Origin: Axinella damicornis
Taxonomy: Eukaryota; Porifera; Demospongiae; Axinellida; Axinellidae
Reading direction: 5' to 3'
Length of the DNA: 64,000 nt
NCBI GenBank assembly: GCA_963931865.1
Contig: OZ007509.1
Span: forward strand, 12,265,671-12,329,670
Shown: positions 20,725 through 52,700 of the stretch, piece by piece
Layout: every line of letters begins with the position of its first letter
Numbering within the stretch: position 1 is the first letter of the stretch
Program-made: the position numbers and the translations under genes
Notes under the pieces: model-generated
Databases searched by the model: none
What the model saw: only the letters and a program-made list of their open reading frames with translations
Told to the model about the DNA's origin: nothing

Positions 20725-21640
20725 CAATTGTTTAGCTTACGTATGTCTATGCTCAATAACTTGAGTCCTAATATTTTTGATGAGCCTATGACTTAAGCGT
20801 ATATTGTGTGTATGTACGTATCAGGGTTTCATCTACTGGGGGGGGCAAGGGGGAAGCTTCCCCCCCAAACAGTCTAGCTTCCCCCCCAAAGAAGAGATTG
20901 ACTATATCATTACATCATAGGTAATACCATATTAGGACTCAGATAATGCTGTAGGCCACGGGGAATTAATTAACCTCAAAACATTTTGCACGGCACTTGC
21001 CACTACTTCCCCCCCAAACATTTTTTTCTAGATGAAACCCTGCGTATTGTCCCTCTGTAGGTGACAGGTGGTTCGGGCCTGTGGGATCGCACCTTGTAGA
21101 CCGGCTTATGAGTGATGGCCACGAGGCAAGTTAACCCTGTCTCTTGGCATGGACACTTGAGCTTATATGTCACTCATGGTAAACAGCTTGGGTCAAGCAT
21201 TGTTCCTCTCACCAACCGAAGATATTTCCTGCCAGTGAGCAGTGTTTCCCCCCAAAGTAGGGTACCAGGGTGCCCCCCCCCCCTTTGATGGTCATTGTGG
21301 AGAATTTGATGCACATTGAAGGAGCAATCTACAGTTGTGTTGATGCATACGTTGGCATCTGGAATATTCATGTGTTTGTGTAGACTTGATAATCACGTGA
21401 TCGTATTTCCGTTCCCCAGGTGACTGTGGCAGATACCTTTCTACCAGCAGAAGAAAGAATGTGGAACACTGGTATGTGGTGTTTCACACAATACACTTCT
21501 ATCCCAATTTTCCATGTTGGCCTGGGAGCAAGGCTGCCTCGTTCCCAGGATGGATTCAGATACCTAATGCTGGTCCAGTAGTATCGCAGTGTCTCTGTAT
21601 ATACTGGCTGTTTCCATGAGTAGGCATAACCAAGGAATGC
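20725..21640. repeat. Segmental duplication, copy 2
   Basis: See 17100-18015. Copy 2 contains an extra insert of about 220 bp (near 20825-21045) with the inverted pair TTCCCCCCCAAA / TTGGGGGG. In this copy the shared exon-like piece reads VTVADTFLPAEERMWNTG in one frame. Confidence 0.75.
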
Positions 21641-22158
21641 TGAGAGTGTGTTATGTACCTCACTTCAAGTTCAGTTGCTATTACATCTGCCATGACTCAG
21701 TGTGGAACTTAAGAATCACGTTTCTTTTGAAATCATTAAATGGAATGGCTCAATCAGCTGGCAGGGTTTCATTGGGGACAAGAGGGGCATTCCCTGAATC
21801 TTTGCTGCTCCCCCCCCCCCCCCCCCCCTCCCCTTGAAGAATACCCGTGAAGTATAATGTATGCAAGGCAAACGTGTGCCTCCCCCTTACCTTTGCCACA
21901 CTATATGATTTTGTCCCCTCTTGAACGGTTTTCTTAATACTGCAATGTCGTGATAATGTCGTGGTTGATATCATAGGAATGTGCTGATGATGTCATGGTG
22001 ACATCTCATAGGAATGTACTGGTGACGTCACAACAAATGTACTGGTGATGTCACAACAAAATTAAATGTGGTGATGACATGGTGATGTCACACAATGTGG
22101 TGATGTCACGATGATGTCATGCTATCTTACCTAGCATGTTGAGGGTGCCAATGGTGTT

Positions 22159-24210
22159 TTTTTTTTCTTTTTTTTTTCTTTTTTTTTTTTTTCTTTATAA
22201 TAATTTCATTGCAGCAGTGCCAGCAACAGGGGTTACATGAGTAGCAGTAAGCTAATACAGGCATGCAACCGTTACAAAATTACAAAAATATACTATAGCA
22301 GTGAATGTTTGAATGAAGATAAAGATGAACTACTCACAGAGTCCCCAGGTAACATGTTCCACAATGATATTGCGTGAGGAAAGAACGAGTGCTGGAACTG
22401 GGAAGTCCTGGAGTACAGGGGCTGGAGAAGCTGGGAGTTGTCAGATCCTGTACTGTAGTGGAGTTCTCTCAGCTTGACAGGTGCTGCAGGAAAATCTTCC
22501 AAACCGTGCATGATTTTGAATAGGTGACATAACTTGGCCTGGGAACGGCGTTCTGAGAGAGGAGGGAGTTGTAGGTGACTCAGCAGTTCATCATGCGAGA
22601 GGGACCAGTTCTTGGCACAAACTTTTAGTGCAAATCTCTGTGTTTTCTCCAGCAGATTGATATCCTTAATAAGATAAGGATCCCAGACTGCAGCCGCGTA
22701 TTCGAAGTGGGGGCGAATGTAAGTCACATAGAGTTTAGTTAGGGTACCGGGAGAGGAATATCGATAGAATCGGCGATACAGTAGCCCAGTCAGTTTCCTA
22801 ACTTTTGTGCTCACACGAGTTACCTGGAGGGACCAGGACATGTCTGAGGTTAGCATGATTCCAAGGTATTTGACTGAGTTCACCTGGTTTAAGGGAGAAG
22901 TGCCCAGATACAGCGGAGGTGGGGGATTAGAGAGTGAATGCCTGCGGGTAACAAACATCAGGCAACATTTACCAGTATGTAAAGTCAAATAGTTGTCATC
23001 CACCCACTGAGAAATAGTTGTAACATCATCCTGAAGTATGTTGTAGTCAGCTGGGACATAAATGGTGCGATAGAGAGTCATGTCATCAGCAAACAGGGAG
23101 ATTCTGCTATATGGAGAAATTCGAGTTGCAACATCATTGAAGTATACTATAAAGAGGAGTGGGCCTAACACTGAGCCCTGCGGTACGCCGGAAATAACAG
23201 GAAGGCAGGTAGATTGCTCACCCCCAACAACAACAAGCTGAGATCTGCCCATCAGATAACTGTGAAGCCATGCAATGATTCTTGGGTCCAAATGAAGCGC
23301 AGCCAGCTTGTCCAACAGGTGAACATGTGGGACACTGTCAAAAGCTTTACGTATGTCAAAGAAAATTGAGCAGACTTCGTTTCCACCATCAAGTGCCTGG
23401 GACCAGTTGTGCGTAATTGAACAGAGTGCAGAGGTGGCTGACCGATGGGACATAAAGCCCCATTGGCATGGAGATATAGGTGCATTTTCAGCAAGGAAGT
23501 TGGAGACAACTGTGTGGACATGGCGTTCCAATACTTTACTGACAATTGACAAAATCGATATTGGTCTGTAGTTAGTGGGGGTGGCTTTGTCACCCGATTT
23601 ATGGATTGGAACTATCCTTGCAAGTTTCCAGGCTTGTGGGTAGCATCCTGATGCTATTGAGCGGTTGAATAGCTTTGTCAGGCTGGGCGCAATGGAATAG
23701 GCAGTCGATTTCAGCATTCTGGGAGAGACACTATCGGGTCCCGTTGACTTATCAACGTTGAGGGTACAGAGGAGTTCCTCGATCTCTTCCACTGTACAGA
23801 GCAGCTCTGCAGGGCAAGCATCTGGATTGCATCGAGGTAACGGATCCCGAAGTGGCGGGAGGGCATGGTTGAAGCATTCATAGAAGAAATTGTTGAGTAG
23901 TGTTGCCTTTGCCGAATTTGAAGTTACTGGTATTCCGGAGTCATCAATTAAGGTTGGTATCAAGGAATCTTGCTTGTTGAGAAGTTTCACAGCCTTCCAG
24001 AACTCCTTTTGGCCACAAGTACCCAGTGTTTGGAAGTAAGCCAGCTTGCTTTCACGCAGCAAGGTCACTACGTGGTTACGGGCCCTCTTGTATTTGGTCA
24101 AGACTTGGTTTGAGTTTGGTTTTTTCGAGGCACGAAAGAGGGCATTTCGCCTTCTCATGGCTTGGTCTTGATGGTCTTGACAGGGTTGTACATGTATTTG
24201 ATGGGGGATG
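22159..24210 (-). mobile_element. 5'-truncated non-LTR retrotransposon with poly-A tail
   Basis: Minus-strand element. An A-rich tail with interspersed G (seen as T/C at about 22159-22193) follows an ATAATAAAG signal-like sequence, then the ORF2 3' region and the reverse transcriptase upstream. The recognisable ORF2 homology begins near 24210, so endonuclease and 5' parts are missing, as is usual for target-primed reverse transcription. No convincing target duplication was found. Confidence 0.85.
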
Positions 24211-24308
24211 CAGGGGATGCCAAGTGATATATAGCTACCCCATGGCACTCCAATGATTCCTCCCATCACATAGCTACACCAGTGGTGGCTTGTTAGCTTT
24301 TGTTGCAC
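22293..24308 (-). CDS. LINE ORF2 reverse transcriptase (CR1/Jockey-like), intact frame, 5' truncated
   Basis: 671 open codons. Reverse transcriptase blocks in order: KSTGPDSVSPRMLK (residues about 187-200), RIVPIH..G....NYRPIS (231-251), FFDIRKAFDSVPH with catalytic Asp318, GVPQGSVLGPLLF (374-386), FADD at 406-409 (Phe in place of the usual Tyr), then a thumb region and the C-terminal WNMLP...S.S.FK pattern. There are no stops, so insertion is recent. The first about 45 residues read through host flanking sequence, and the listed ATG is not the native start. The endonuclease domain is absent, so the copy is not autonomous. Confidence 0.9.
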   Translation of the reverse strand: MQQKLTSHHWCSYVMGGIIGVPWGSYISLGIPCIPHQIHVQPCQDHQDQAMRRRNALFRASKKPNSNQVLTKYKRARNHVVTLLRESKLAYFQTLGTCGQKEFWKAVKLLNKQDSLIPTLIDDSGIPVTSNSAKATLLNNFFYECFNHALPPLRDPLPRCNPDACPAELLCTVEEIEELLCTLNVDKSTGPDSVSPRMLKSTAYSIAPSLTKLFNRSIASGCYPQAWKLARIVPIHKSGDKATPTNYRPISILSIVSKVLERHVHTVVSNFLAENAPISPCQWGFMSHRSATSALCSITHNWSQALDGGNEVCSIFFDIRKAFDSVPHVHLLDKLAALHLDPRIIAWLHSYLMGRSQLVVVGGEQSTCLPVISGVPQGSVLGPLLFIVYFNDVATRISPYSRISLFADDMTLYRTIYVPADYNILQDDVTTISQWVDDNYLTLHTGKCCLMFVTRRHSLSNPPPPLYLGTSPLNQVNSVKYLGIMLTSDMSWSLQVTRVSTKVRKLTGLLYRRFYRYSSPGTLTKLYVTYIRPHFEYAAAVWDPYLIKDINLLEKTQRFALKVCAKNWSLSHDELLSHLQLPPLSERRSQAKLCHLFKIMHGLEDFPAAPVKLRELHYSTGSDNSQLLQPLYSRTSQFQHSFFPHAISLWNMLPGDSVSSSSLSSFKHSLL

Positions 24309-24309
24309 T

Positions 24310-25640
24310 CATTGTGCACGTTGTGTTTTGCACATGCAGGTCTAGCAAAGAGGGTTAGAAGAAGACTACTGTTTGCCTCCACTTCTGAAGTCCATGGAGA
24401 CCCAGCTGCATGTATGTGACTAGTGTCTATATATCCCACTTATATCTAAACACCATAGAAGCAGAGGGTGGTTATGAGCCATAATCCCCTCCCTCAGGGT
24501 ACTTGTACATGTAGGGAATTATGGCTCTCTGATAGCAGTGAAGTTCAGCAGTACGCGAGCTTGTCATATCTACATCAAGAAGTACTGCGGTACTTGCATG
24601 ATTTGTTCAGAGAGCTGCTGGTCGTTTGTAAAGTGAAAGTGTGTTGTCTCAAGTTCATTTGTTTGCACTAGAAACAACTCAACTGGGGCGGGGTCCAATG
24701 TTAACCCCTTGTGCATTTTGACAAGCGGTAAAACTGTGTAGAAAGCAAGTCTGGCTTTCTATACAGCATGTACCCATCTGCCATTCGCAATAATCCTCCA
24801 ATCATCCTCCAGCTTAATTCACCTAGTCAACGTCAATATTGTATACTGTCTCCATCCGGGAGTGAGCTACAAATTAATCCACAGAATCAATCTTTTCACA
24901 TCTAAAATACCCGATGGGAATTGGAGCATTCACTTCTGGTAGCTAGCTAACCATCTGTTTACCGTGCAATCCTAAGTCATACTGACTTAACTCTCTGGTC
25001 TCAAAGGCATCTCCTGCACTTAATAATCATCTGTATATAGAGGTGACACGGACTGCAAGACAACCTATATAACTGGTATAGTAGCACTAGCCATCAAACT
25101 CGAACCTTTAGCTTTCTGTATGCAACTCTTCCATTCCCCCTTTGGGTTAGTCTTGTTCCCGGACGATTTTGAGGGAAAGGTAATACACCTATTCTGTCCA
25201 AGAACATCGGGCAATTGACGCCGCTTGTTTGATTGGCTATTCTGGCCTTCAAAAAGAGCAGGAGGAAGCTGTGAAGAACTTTGCTTGTGGCAATGATGTT
25301 TTGAACATGATGACATAAAGTAAGCATTCCGTTTACGTGAGGCAAATGAAATAATTCCATGAACCGAAACGGAATAGGCAGGTTCCCAGATTGTTCCTCG
25401 CCTCTTGGCCGAATGTAAAGTCTGGCCTCATGAGTCTACCTTCGGGTAGGGAGATCTGGTATTGAGACTACCGATGGACTCTATGTGTGTGGCATAATAT
25501 CTATTGCCTTGCATTATTATTATCATGTGGAGAAGAGACGTGCGTGCTATGCTAGATTGGCATTCTGACTGCTAGATGTTAGATCCTGACTCGATGTTTA
25601 TTATCAGTGATTTGGAACACTATTAGCATGTTAATGAAAT
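24310..25640. other. No recognisable gene
   Basis: Unassigned sequence. A weak hairpin (GAGCCATAATCCC / GGGAATTATGGCTC) lies at 24477-24523. A minus-strand open stretch near 25094-25360 shows no recognisable motif. Confidence 0.4.
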
Positions 25641-25654
25641 GATCGAGAGGTTGA

Positions 25655-25735
25655 TCATGAAAGTAGGATTTGAACCCGTGTGTAGTTATAACTCTCCAAG
25701 CAAGTTTGCAAGACTAACCAGACTACGTATATTTT
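25655..25735 (-). other. tRNA-like / SINE-like Pol III promoter sequence
   Basis: On the minus strand GTAGTCTGGTTAG resembles an A box and CGGGTTCAAATCC matches a B box, spaced about 30 nt apart as in tRNAs. The acceptor and T stems do not pair well, so a tRNA pseudogene or tRNA-derived SINE head is more likely than a working tRNA. Confidence 0.3.
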
Positions 25736-25971
25736 GTTCTTCATGTAGGTACCACTACAAGAAGGATGAGGAGAACAATTGAGTATTTCTGACATGAAAT
25801 AGGACACTTATTCGCACTTTATAACATATCAAAACAGATACAAATATACACACATAACGATAACAAACTACTTACTACTATACAACCATCCATGTTGGGT
25901 GTCCAGCACCTAGCTAAAAATACAGAGTACAAAACAGAGATCCAGCATAATACATCACTCCCCCCTGCACC

Positions 25972-25972
<1 letters not shown>

Positions 25973-26006
<34 letters not shown>

Positions 26007-26330
26007 ACCCCCCTACCCCATGCACCCCCCATGCAGACCCACCCCTCTTGCCCCATGCACCCCCCAGACCCACCCATCTTCCCCATGCAGCCCCCCCCCC
26101 CCCCCCCCCCCCCAGGCTTGCCCCACCCCCCCAGGCTTGCCCCACCTCCCCCAGGCTTGCCCCACCCCCCCAGGCTTGCCCCACCCCCCAGGCTTGCCCC
26201 ACCCCCCCCCCCCCCCCAGGCTTGCCCCACCCCCCCAGGCTTGCCCCACCCCCCAGGCTTGCCCCACCCCCCCCCCCCCCCAGGCTTGCCCCACCCCCCC
26301 AGGCTTGCCCCACCCCCCAGCAGTGAATGG
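25973..26330. repeat. Poly-C tract and CAGGCTTGCCCCACCCCC minisatellite
   Basis: 34 C in a row (25973-26006), a second C run near 26090-26113, then about ten units of AGGCTTGCCCCACCCCC with variable C counts up to 26320. One strand is almost pure C, so unusual DNA structure and assembly error are both possible. Confidence 0.9.
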
Positions 26331-26597
26331 TAGAGCAAAGGTAAGGTTAGGGTGAGGGCTCACCTCACCTTAACCTCACCTGAGCAGTACCTAGCCCGCG
26401 AATGACTTCGGCACTGCGGGAACCTCTTTTTATACAAGCAGAAGCTGGCCGGCAACGCGCGCGCCGGTAGACCTAATCCTCTTATTTGATTGGTTGGTTC
26501 ACATTTTGGCGGCAAAATTATACCAGCTGTGCATGCACGGCGCAGACGGTAGTCAATGGTGACCTTGTCTGTCTCTGTCGATTTTCGTCGGTCTCCA

Positions 26598-26785
26598 ATG
26601 GCGTTGGCCTCAGGCCCTAGTTCTGCCAATGGCGTTCCCTCTGTTATAGTTGACTCCGAATGCTGTTCTTGCAAGTTGGGTCCCACGCCGCTTGGGAACA
26701 AGTTTGAACGCTGGGTGTCTGGGCGATGGCCCTGGGAACCTGAACGAGCTGTGCCAGTTGACTGAGCTCCATTTCTCCATCTCGT
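26598..26785 (+). CDS. Candidate first exon, unknown gene
   Basis: ATG in the context TCCAATGGCG begins MALASGPSSANGVPSVIVDS with a CCSC cluster. The region is CpG-richer than its surroundings, and a TTGAAG|GTGAGT donor lies at about 26790. The frame of the first ATG ends at a TGA before the donor, so the exon would need another frame or an error. No family recognised. Confidence 0.22.
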
Positions 26786-26940
26786 TGAAGGTGAGTGGGA
26801 GGGGAGAATGGGGGGTAGTGAGGAAGAAAAGCAACTCAGGGAGGAGGGAGGCGCTAGGCAGCTGCAGATGTCAACTCTCCTGCACATATTTTAAACCGAG
26901 GGTTCGAGGCTAAATAATACTGTACAGAGATGGGCTGGCT

Positions 26941-26959
26941 TAGTCTCGGTACCAGACTA
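26941..26959. mobile_element. Minimal hairpin element, 19 bp
   Basis: TAGTCTCGGTACCAGACTA, only the two ends. Flanks GGGCTGGCT and ATGCTGGCT match in 7 of 9. If real it is the shortest family member, or a deletion derivative of the element type at 48905-48963, which shares TAGTCTTGGTACCAGACT. Confidence 0.5.
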
Positions 26960-26989
26960 ATGCTGGCTAGTTATGAATCTACTCAGCAT

Positions 26990-28860
26990 TGTGCATTCAG
27001 GTGGCCTGTCTACAGTTGAAATAGTCCACCTAGGATACAGAGAGTATAAGTTGTGATGGCCCAGGCCTCTGCCAGACCTCAAAGAAAACAGGACCACAAG
27101 AATTAATGTCTTGTGAGGCAAACTGTATTCTACACTTGAGTGTGCCCTGGGTTTACTACATGGAATGGCAACTGATCCCAGAAATACAGTACAATGCTGA
27201 TGATTGCCTCCCTTGGACAAGAGAGAGCGAGTGGGTAGTGAGAGGGGATCCGGAGGGGAGAACTAGTGGTGTTTGTAATCAGATTCTCACAGGTCAGATG
27301 TTTGTGGTGCGTGAGGTGAAAGGAATAGAACGTCCAGTCAGGTTTTCGTGGACGTCGCCGCTCGAAATGGCTGCATGTTGTTTGTGCCGTTCGGGAGAAC
27401 CGGTGGTATGGGTAGTGAAGATTGCATGCATGGACAATCGAGGCGAGCAGGTGTGTAGGTAGTATCCCAATGCTGCGCGTTCCTGTTGTGGGAAATTGCT
27501 TTGAGCCAGTTACAAAATGTACATAATCGAAAGATGACAGATGTGACATAATACATTGTTCCAGGCCATCACTATACCTGGAATGTGGATTTCTTCCCCT
27601 CTCCTCTCACATACTTATCTACACACACATGCACACAGCCTCCATGTATAGTGTGAGGCCTCAAAGAGAGGGTCCTGCCATAGTGACAGCACACCTGCGA
27701 GTAGAATTTGAGGAGGATTTGGGGGAGCCAACTCAAGATCTCTCCCACTAGGTGGTGTTCCTCTTCACCACATGCTGGCGCTCGTGAGTTACTACCTGTG
27801 GATCCACAAATGCCGACACTAGGAAGAGTAAGTCACATGTGCATGTGCTTCAACGCGACCTTAACTTCTGATGATGCAATTCCTTGATTGTACTGTTACT
27901 GACAGTATGCAATGTCAGATGTTCCTATCACTGTTACTTAGTGAAGGGCGCCACTTTGGAGGCTAGGGTGTTCACTAAGGGTGTCATTGCATCCTGACTG
28001 TTGCCAAGTGACCATCAGGCCCAATTTCGACAGTTGATTCCGTCATAATTGCAGTGACATGATGATTTGTACTTACACATTGCAACTGTAAACCTTACTG
28101 CTTACGTATGCCATAACAACTGTGCCCTTACCATTAGAACACTTTAGTGTGACCGCAGTATATACGGATTCCCCACTTGCCATAATAATATATGGTGAAG
28201 CACAAGGAATTGTTCTCGTAGTTGTATACTCCTTCTCGTTATGGGCTCCCGGCACACATGCAAGCTAGCCTGTGGTGGGTATAAATTTAGAGGGTCTGCA
28301 TGTCTAACCTATATATGTTCGTTTGCCGTTTTTCAAGACGATATTAAGGCAAGCGTAACTATATAACACATCTTGGACCACATGCAGTCATATTATTGTG
28401 TGGCATTATGTCAACCACCTCATGATGTGGAAACAACTGCATGCTGATGTTCTGCATGTGATTATTTTATTATTATCCTTACAGATGGTGATCGAGGGGT
28501 CAAGAATGTCATCATCTGGCAAGGGAACTCATATCAGTATCTGTATGTTGAACCATCTACTAGGACCATAATTTGTACATGTGAGCTAGCTTTAGAGTGG
28601 TTTTTGGTTTGTGCTTCATCTCAATTGCTGTCATTGCTCGGTTAGCTGAATATTCGTGTTGTGCCTGTCATGATCACCTGTCATGTCATCTGTGCTGTCC
28701 TGTTTGTGTTTATATTTAATTAAGCATAATTATGCAAAATAATGCCGTCATTGATTAATTATTTACAACTTGTGTACATGGGGAGTGCATAATTATGTTT
28801 TGTTCTGATTGACAAGCCTGAACATCATGCACTATTATCATGAGCACTGGTATAGCTAGC
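26990..28860. other. No recognisable gene
   Basis: Contains overlapping open stretches on both strands at 27106-27549 without recognised motifs. A fragment at about 27740-27790 (CACCACATGCTGGCGCTC) also occurs near 4534-4580. From 28860 to 29110 a degenerate tandem of GCAGTAGCCGACACCATA..GCATGCATCTA units leads up to the 3' end of PCCB. Confidence 0.35.
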
Positions 28861-28913
28861 TAGGCAGTAGCCTACACCATATAGTTGCATGCATTTTCAT
28901 ATTTGGCAGTAGC

Positions 28914-28960
28914 CAGCCTCATTCGCATGGCACTCAAGTGCCTAGCTGGGAATGAGGCTA
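28914..28960. mobile_element. Hairpin element, 47 bp, 9-bp duplication
   Basis: CAGCCTCATTCGC...GGGAATGAGGCTA flanked by GGCAGTAGC on both sides (28905-28913, 28961-28969). The area also carries degenerate GGCAGTAGCC repeats, so this duplication is less decisive than others. Confidence 0.65.
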
Positions 28961-29310
28961 GGCAGTAGCCGACACCATAATAAAAGCATCTACAATACTA
29001 TACTATAGGCAGCTAGTAGCCCATGCATGTACGTACCATAGTGCATGCATCTACATGGCAATATTATAAGCAGCAGCCGACACATCATAGTGCATGCATG
29101 CATCTATATGACTGCAAGGGGTATAATTATAGACACTAGCTAGCGGCCACAGTCTCCCATGATCATCAAGCAAGCTTGTGAGAGGTGATGGTACATAAAC
29201 AACTGATCATGATGACGTGGAAAGTGGGACTCCTTGTTCATACACAGTCATGAATTACAGGATGTGAGTGAAAAAGCTCGTACATACATGAGTTGTTTAC
29301 TGAACTGAGT

Positions 29311-49266
<19,956 letters not shown>

Positions 49267-49771
49267 CTTTTACCAGTTCACCTGAGGTCAGAGGTCGCAA
49301 CAAGGTCAAGAAAATAGTTAACCCTTTTCAAACCAAATTTATGAACTGAAGCATACAGCATACAAGCTGCATGTGCTGAAGTGTGGCTGGTCTCAAGGTC
49401 TTAAGGCTCATGCCTCGACTCAAAGACTGTGCAAACCAGGTATGTTACCACTTCATATCTACGTGCATGTCAACAGCACTCACTGGAAGTTTGTAGTTAT
49501 GAGCATATTCTATTTAGTACCCCCCCTTGCCCGTGCAGTACATGATGTGATAGTACTCTGTCCTTTCCTACCACCATCCTCATAGCCTCGTTCCCAGGCG
49601 TGTGGGCCTGGGAACGAGGCTACCATCCTCATGCACAGAACAGCTAGTTCAGTTTCACATGCCAGGCCCTACTTCATAGACTAAGGATTCTTTTCCCAAG
49701 CACATATAGTACATGCTTACTGTAGTTCATTAAATTATGTATCATTGTTCCAATCAACAGCAGCGTCGTTC
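49267..49771. promoter_or_regulatory. Shared upstream region of divergent PCCB and MSL2
   Basis: 505 bp between the two start codons on opposite strands; the sequence must hold both 5' UTRs and presumably a bidirectional promoter. No TATA box is obvious. A hairpin element is inserted at 49583-49622. Confidence 0.55.
49583..49622. mobile_element. Hairpin element, 40 bp, exact 9-bp duplication, in the PCCB-MSL2 intergenic region
   Basis: TAGCCTCGTTCCCAGGC, a GTGTGG loop, then GCCTGGGAACGAGGCTA; flanked by CCATCCTCA at 49574-49582 and 49623-49631. Confidence 0.9.
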
Positions 49772-52700
49772 ATGATGCCACTTCCCAAGTCAGCAAGCAT
49801 AGCTGCCCGTGCCACCGAGGTCTATTCAGAAGTCTGGAGTGCCGTTCTGCAGCAGTGCTGGGACATGCCTCCCTGCAGGCAGGGGGATCTCTCAGACCTC
49901 TCACAGCTGCTCCCCTACCTGAGGCAGCTGCTAACCTGCTGTGCATGTGCAGGTAAGAACAGAAAATTTTCACCTAACCAAATTATCTCTCATAGAATCT
50001 GGGGAAGTTATACAGGAATTTGCAGGATTTTGGTGGGTGAATTTGATTTGGCTCAGTGGAAAGAACTTATATGCTGTTGACAAAAATTATACACAACCTA
50101 AATAGTTAGACATTGCAATTTGAGGATCTAAGCAACCAAAGACCCTGGGCTGTAGTATCCTGGTTGCAGTGAGAGCGCTACTACTGTAGTCACTCGTTAT
50201 TAGGCTCTATCTCCACAGGAAGGAAATATGCACCTATAAGTGAGATGCGCTTAATTTCGAATGACATTCCTCTAGTAGGAAGTGCACTTCAATTTAAATT
50301 CTAGCTTTTTCCACTCCATAGGATTGCAAAAGGCAGAAGAAGATTCAAAGAGTAGCTGGGAATGGAATTCTATAAGTCCCTGATCCACCAACAGTCAAGG
50401 TCTGGTTGGATTTTGATTCTAGTCTCTTCTTTGCAACAAATGCATCGGATTATGGTTTCTTCTTCCAGTTGGAGCAGAGTGGGCACTATTAGGAGATAGA
50501 GAATGTTCAGCTTTCCAAACGAGTTGTAGTAGAGAAAACAGCAAGGGTTTCCTTGGGAATTCCCAAGACACTGAGAGAGCTCTCAGCAGGGATGTGCATG
50601 GCCTAGGTGTAATTACATTCCAGGTTGAAGGCATTTTTCATCACGATTGTGAATGTTTACATGGTTTCCTGGAACGGTAGCTTGAGTTTGTCCATTAACT
50701 GTAACAGCCAGTTTTTGATCACTTGCAGTACTGTAAGCATGCAGTCAAAAACTTGAGGTATAGAAGGCCTGGGAACGAGGCTGCAGTCTAGTCCCATATC
50801 CCATGTTCCAGTCCCACATTCCAGCAATTCCCTTCCTGTTCTTACCTACACTTGTCTGCAGTGTAAACAAGCTTCCCTGCCATGCTTTGCACTCTGTGTA
50901 CTTTGTATTTGCCCATAGCTGGAGGTGTAGAAGGCCTGGGAACGAGGCTAACTAGGTTGACTAAACTGCCCCGTTCAGGACTAAATAGAAGTTACGTAGG
51001 ACATATATACGGAACTTCTGTTTTGCTGACTTGCTCCATAGCCAGTTGAGGCATCTTTCCTCAAGTTCCTGGAAGTCAAAGTTGCATGTCAATTACAAAG
51101 GTGGCTATGCCTGATTCCAACTGGGCATGAGGCAGGCTTTGAGCATCCATGAGCTGTATCCCCTGGGTTCCCATGATGCCAGCCTCTTGTTGGGAAAGCA
51201 GCTTTCAATTGATGGACTCAGAGCTTACCCACCCCACAAAAACGGACTGAAAGACATAACTGAAGGCCATATGATTCCCCCAAAGGGTGCTCCCTCCCTT
51301 TTTCCTGCCCTAATACCTTTCATGTGCTGGTTGGAATGGGTACCCTCTGCTATCTATCCTAGGCTCCCTCTCCACTGTCCGCTGAGTTCACAGCAATGCT
51401 GGTTCAACAGCCAGTCTAAAGTATGATTTGGTCCTGAAAATTGTGCCTCACAATCACATAAGAATTTTGAATGCTATAATGTGTGAACATTTTCTGTTGC
51501 ACTTTAAGTCATATAATATTCTTTGTAGGGCCTGAACAATTAGTCGACTGAACTAAAGTTGTCAACTACACTTCTTGCATGTCAACTAGTCGAGAGTTCC
51601 AGCCTTACTCCATATGTAGTGTGTAGAGATGCTATAGCGCTAGTGTGTTTGAGCAATATGTCAGTATGATGTCAGTAATGACATGTGCTGTGTACAGCTA
51701 GTGATGTAAATGGTATTCAATTAGTTGACTGGTGCCAATTAGTCAGGTCTACTAGCCTGGGAAATTCCCTAGTTGTTGTGCCCTATTCTTTGCCTAGGCT
51801 GAGGTTGTGCTACCACATGCTGAGTGTGCACATTCTAAAGTATTCTGTTGATGGTCATAATGCTCCATGTTCTGCATGTGCACTCGCTCAGGCTCACCCC
51901 AGCAGATTCCTGGTATACGTATTCTTTTCAAGGTCCTGTTTTGTTCCTGTCTCAACATAGGTTGGATCAGTTTTGTGTAATCAAAGCCATATTGGATCTG
52001 ACAGACTAAAGTCATGACTTGCTAAAACCATGCTGTTTGTACACTGCACATACTAGAGTAGTCTCCTGTCAAAGGAGGAGGAGGAGTTAAGACTTCATAC
52101 ACAAAGCTCAGCTCTGCCTAGCATTTTAATTGCCACTAACCAAATTAAGTTGCCTATTGCCTACTGGATGCATGTGATGATTTTGTTGGGCAAGTCATGC
52201 AGAGCAGGAGCCACTCTGGTCAAGAACTTGCTTCATAGTGCTCATAAGCTCCTGCCCAGAGTGATCCCGTTGGTCCTTTCGTTCTATATACATGTGCATG
52301 CGTATGGGAATTATGTATGTACATTGTAAACCTGCTTTGTATATGTACCCTGCTGTGTGGTATAAGTTGTCTGATGCCGATCCACCCCTCCATAGGCCTG
52401 CTGGAGGATGCCATGGTCTCCTTGTCATGTGGCCACTGCTACTGTTACAGCTGCCAATTTCGACCCCCGCTGTTGAAGATCCAGTGCCGTCAGTGTAGGG
52501 AGAGGACTGGGCTAGTTATTGAAACCCAGCTGAGACTTGTGGTGCAGTGCTATAAGCACATGTGCCACATTCTTGCTGGTCACATGAAGGATAAAAGCCC
52601 ACCTGTATCTCCTAAGGATGATGCTGCATCTGAAGTTGTTGCTGTACCTCAAAAAGATGCAGTAGTTGAAGTGGTGGCTGAAGTGGACGGTGCTACGGCT

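Noticed and set aside
25655..25735. Functional tRNA gene
   Set aside because: Box-like motifs are present, but the acceptor and T stems do not pair.
25819..26363. Several long overlapping open frames on both strands (up to 164 codons)
   Set aside because: They are translations of the C-rich minisatellite (Gly/Ala or Pro-rich in every frame), not genes.
27106..27549. 118- and 139-codon frames on opposite strands
   Set aside because: They overlap each other almost fully, neither has a recognisable motif, and no splice context favours one.
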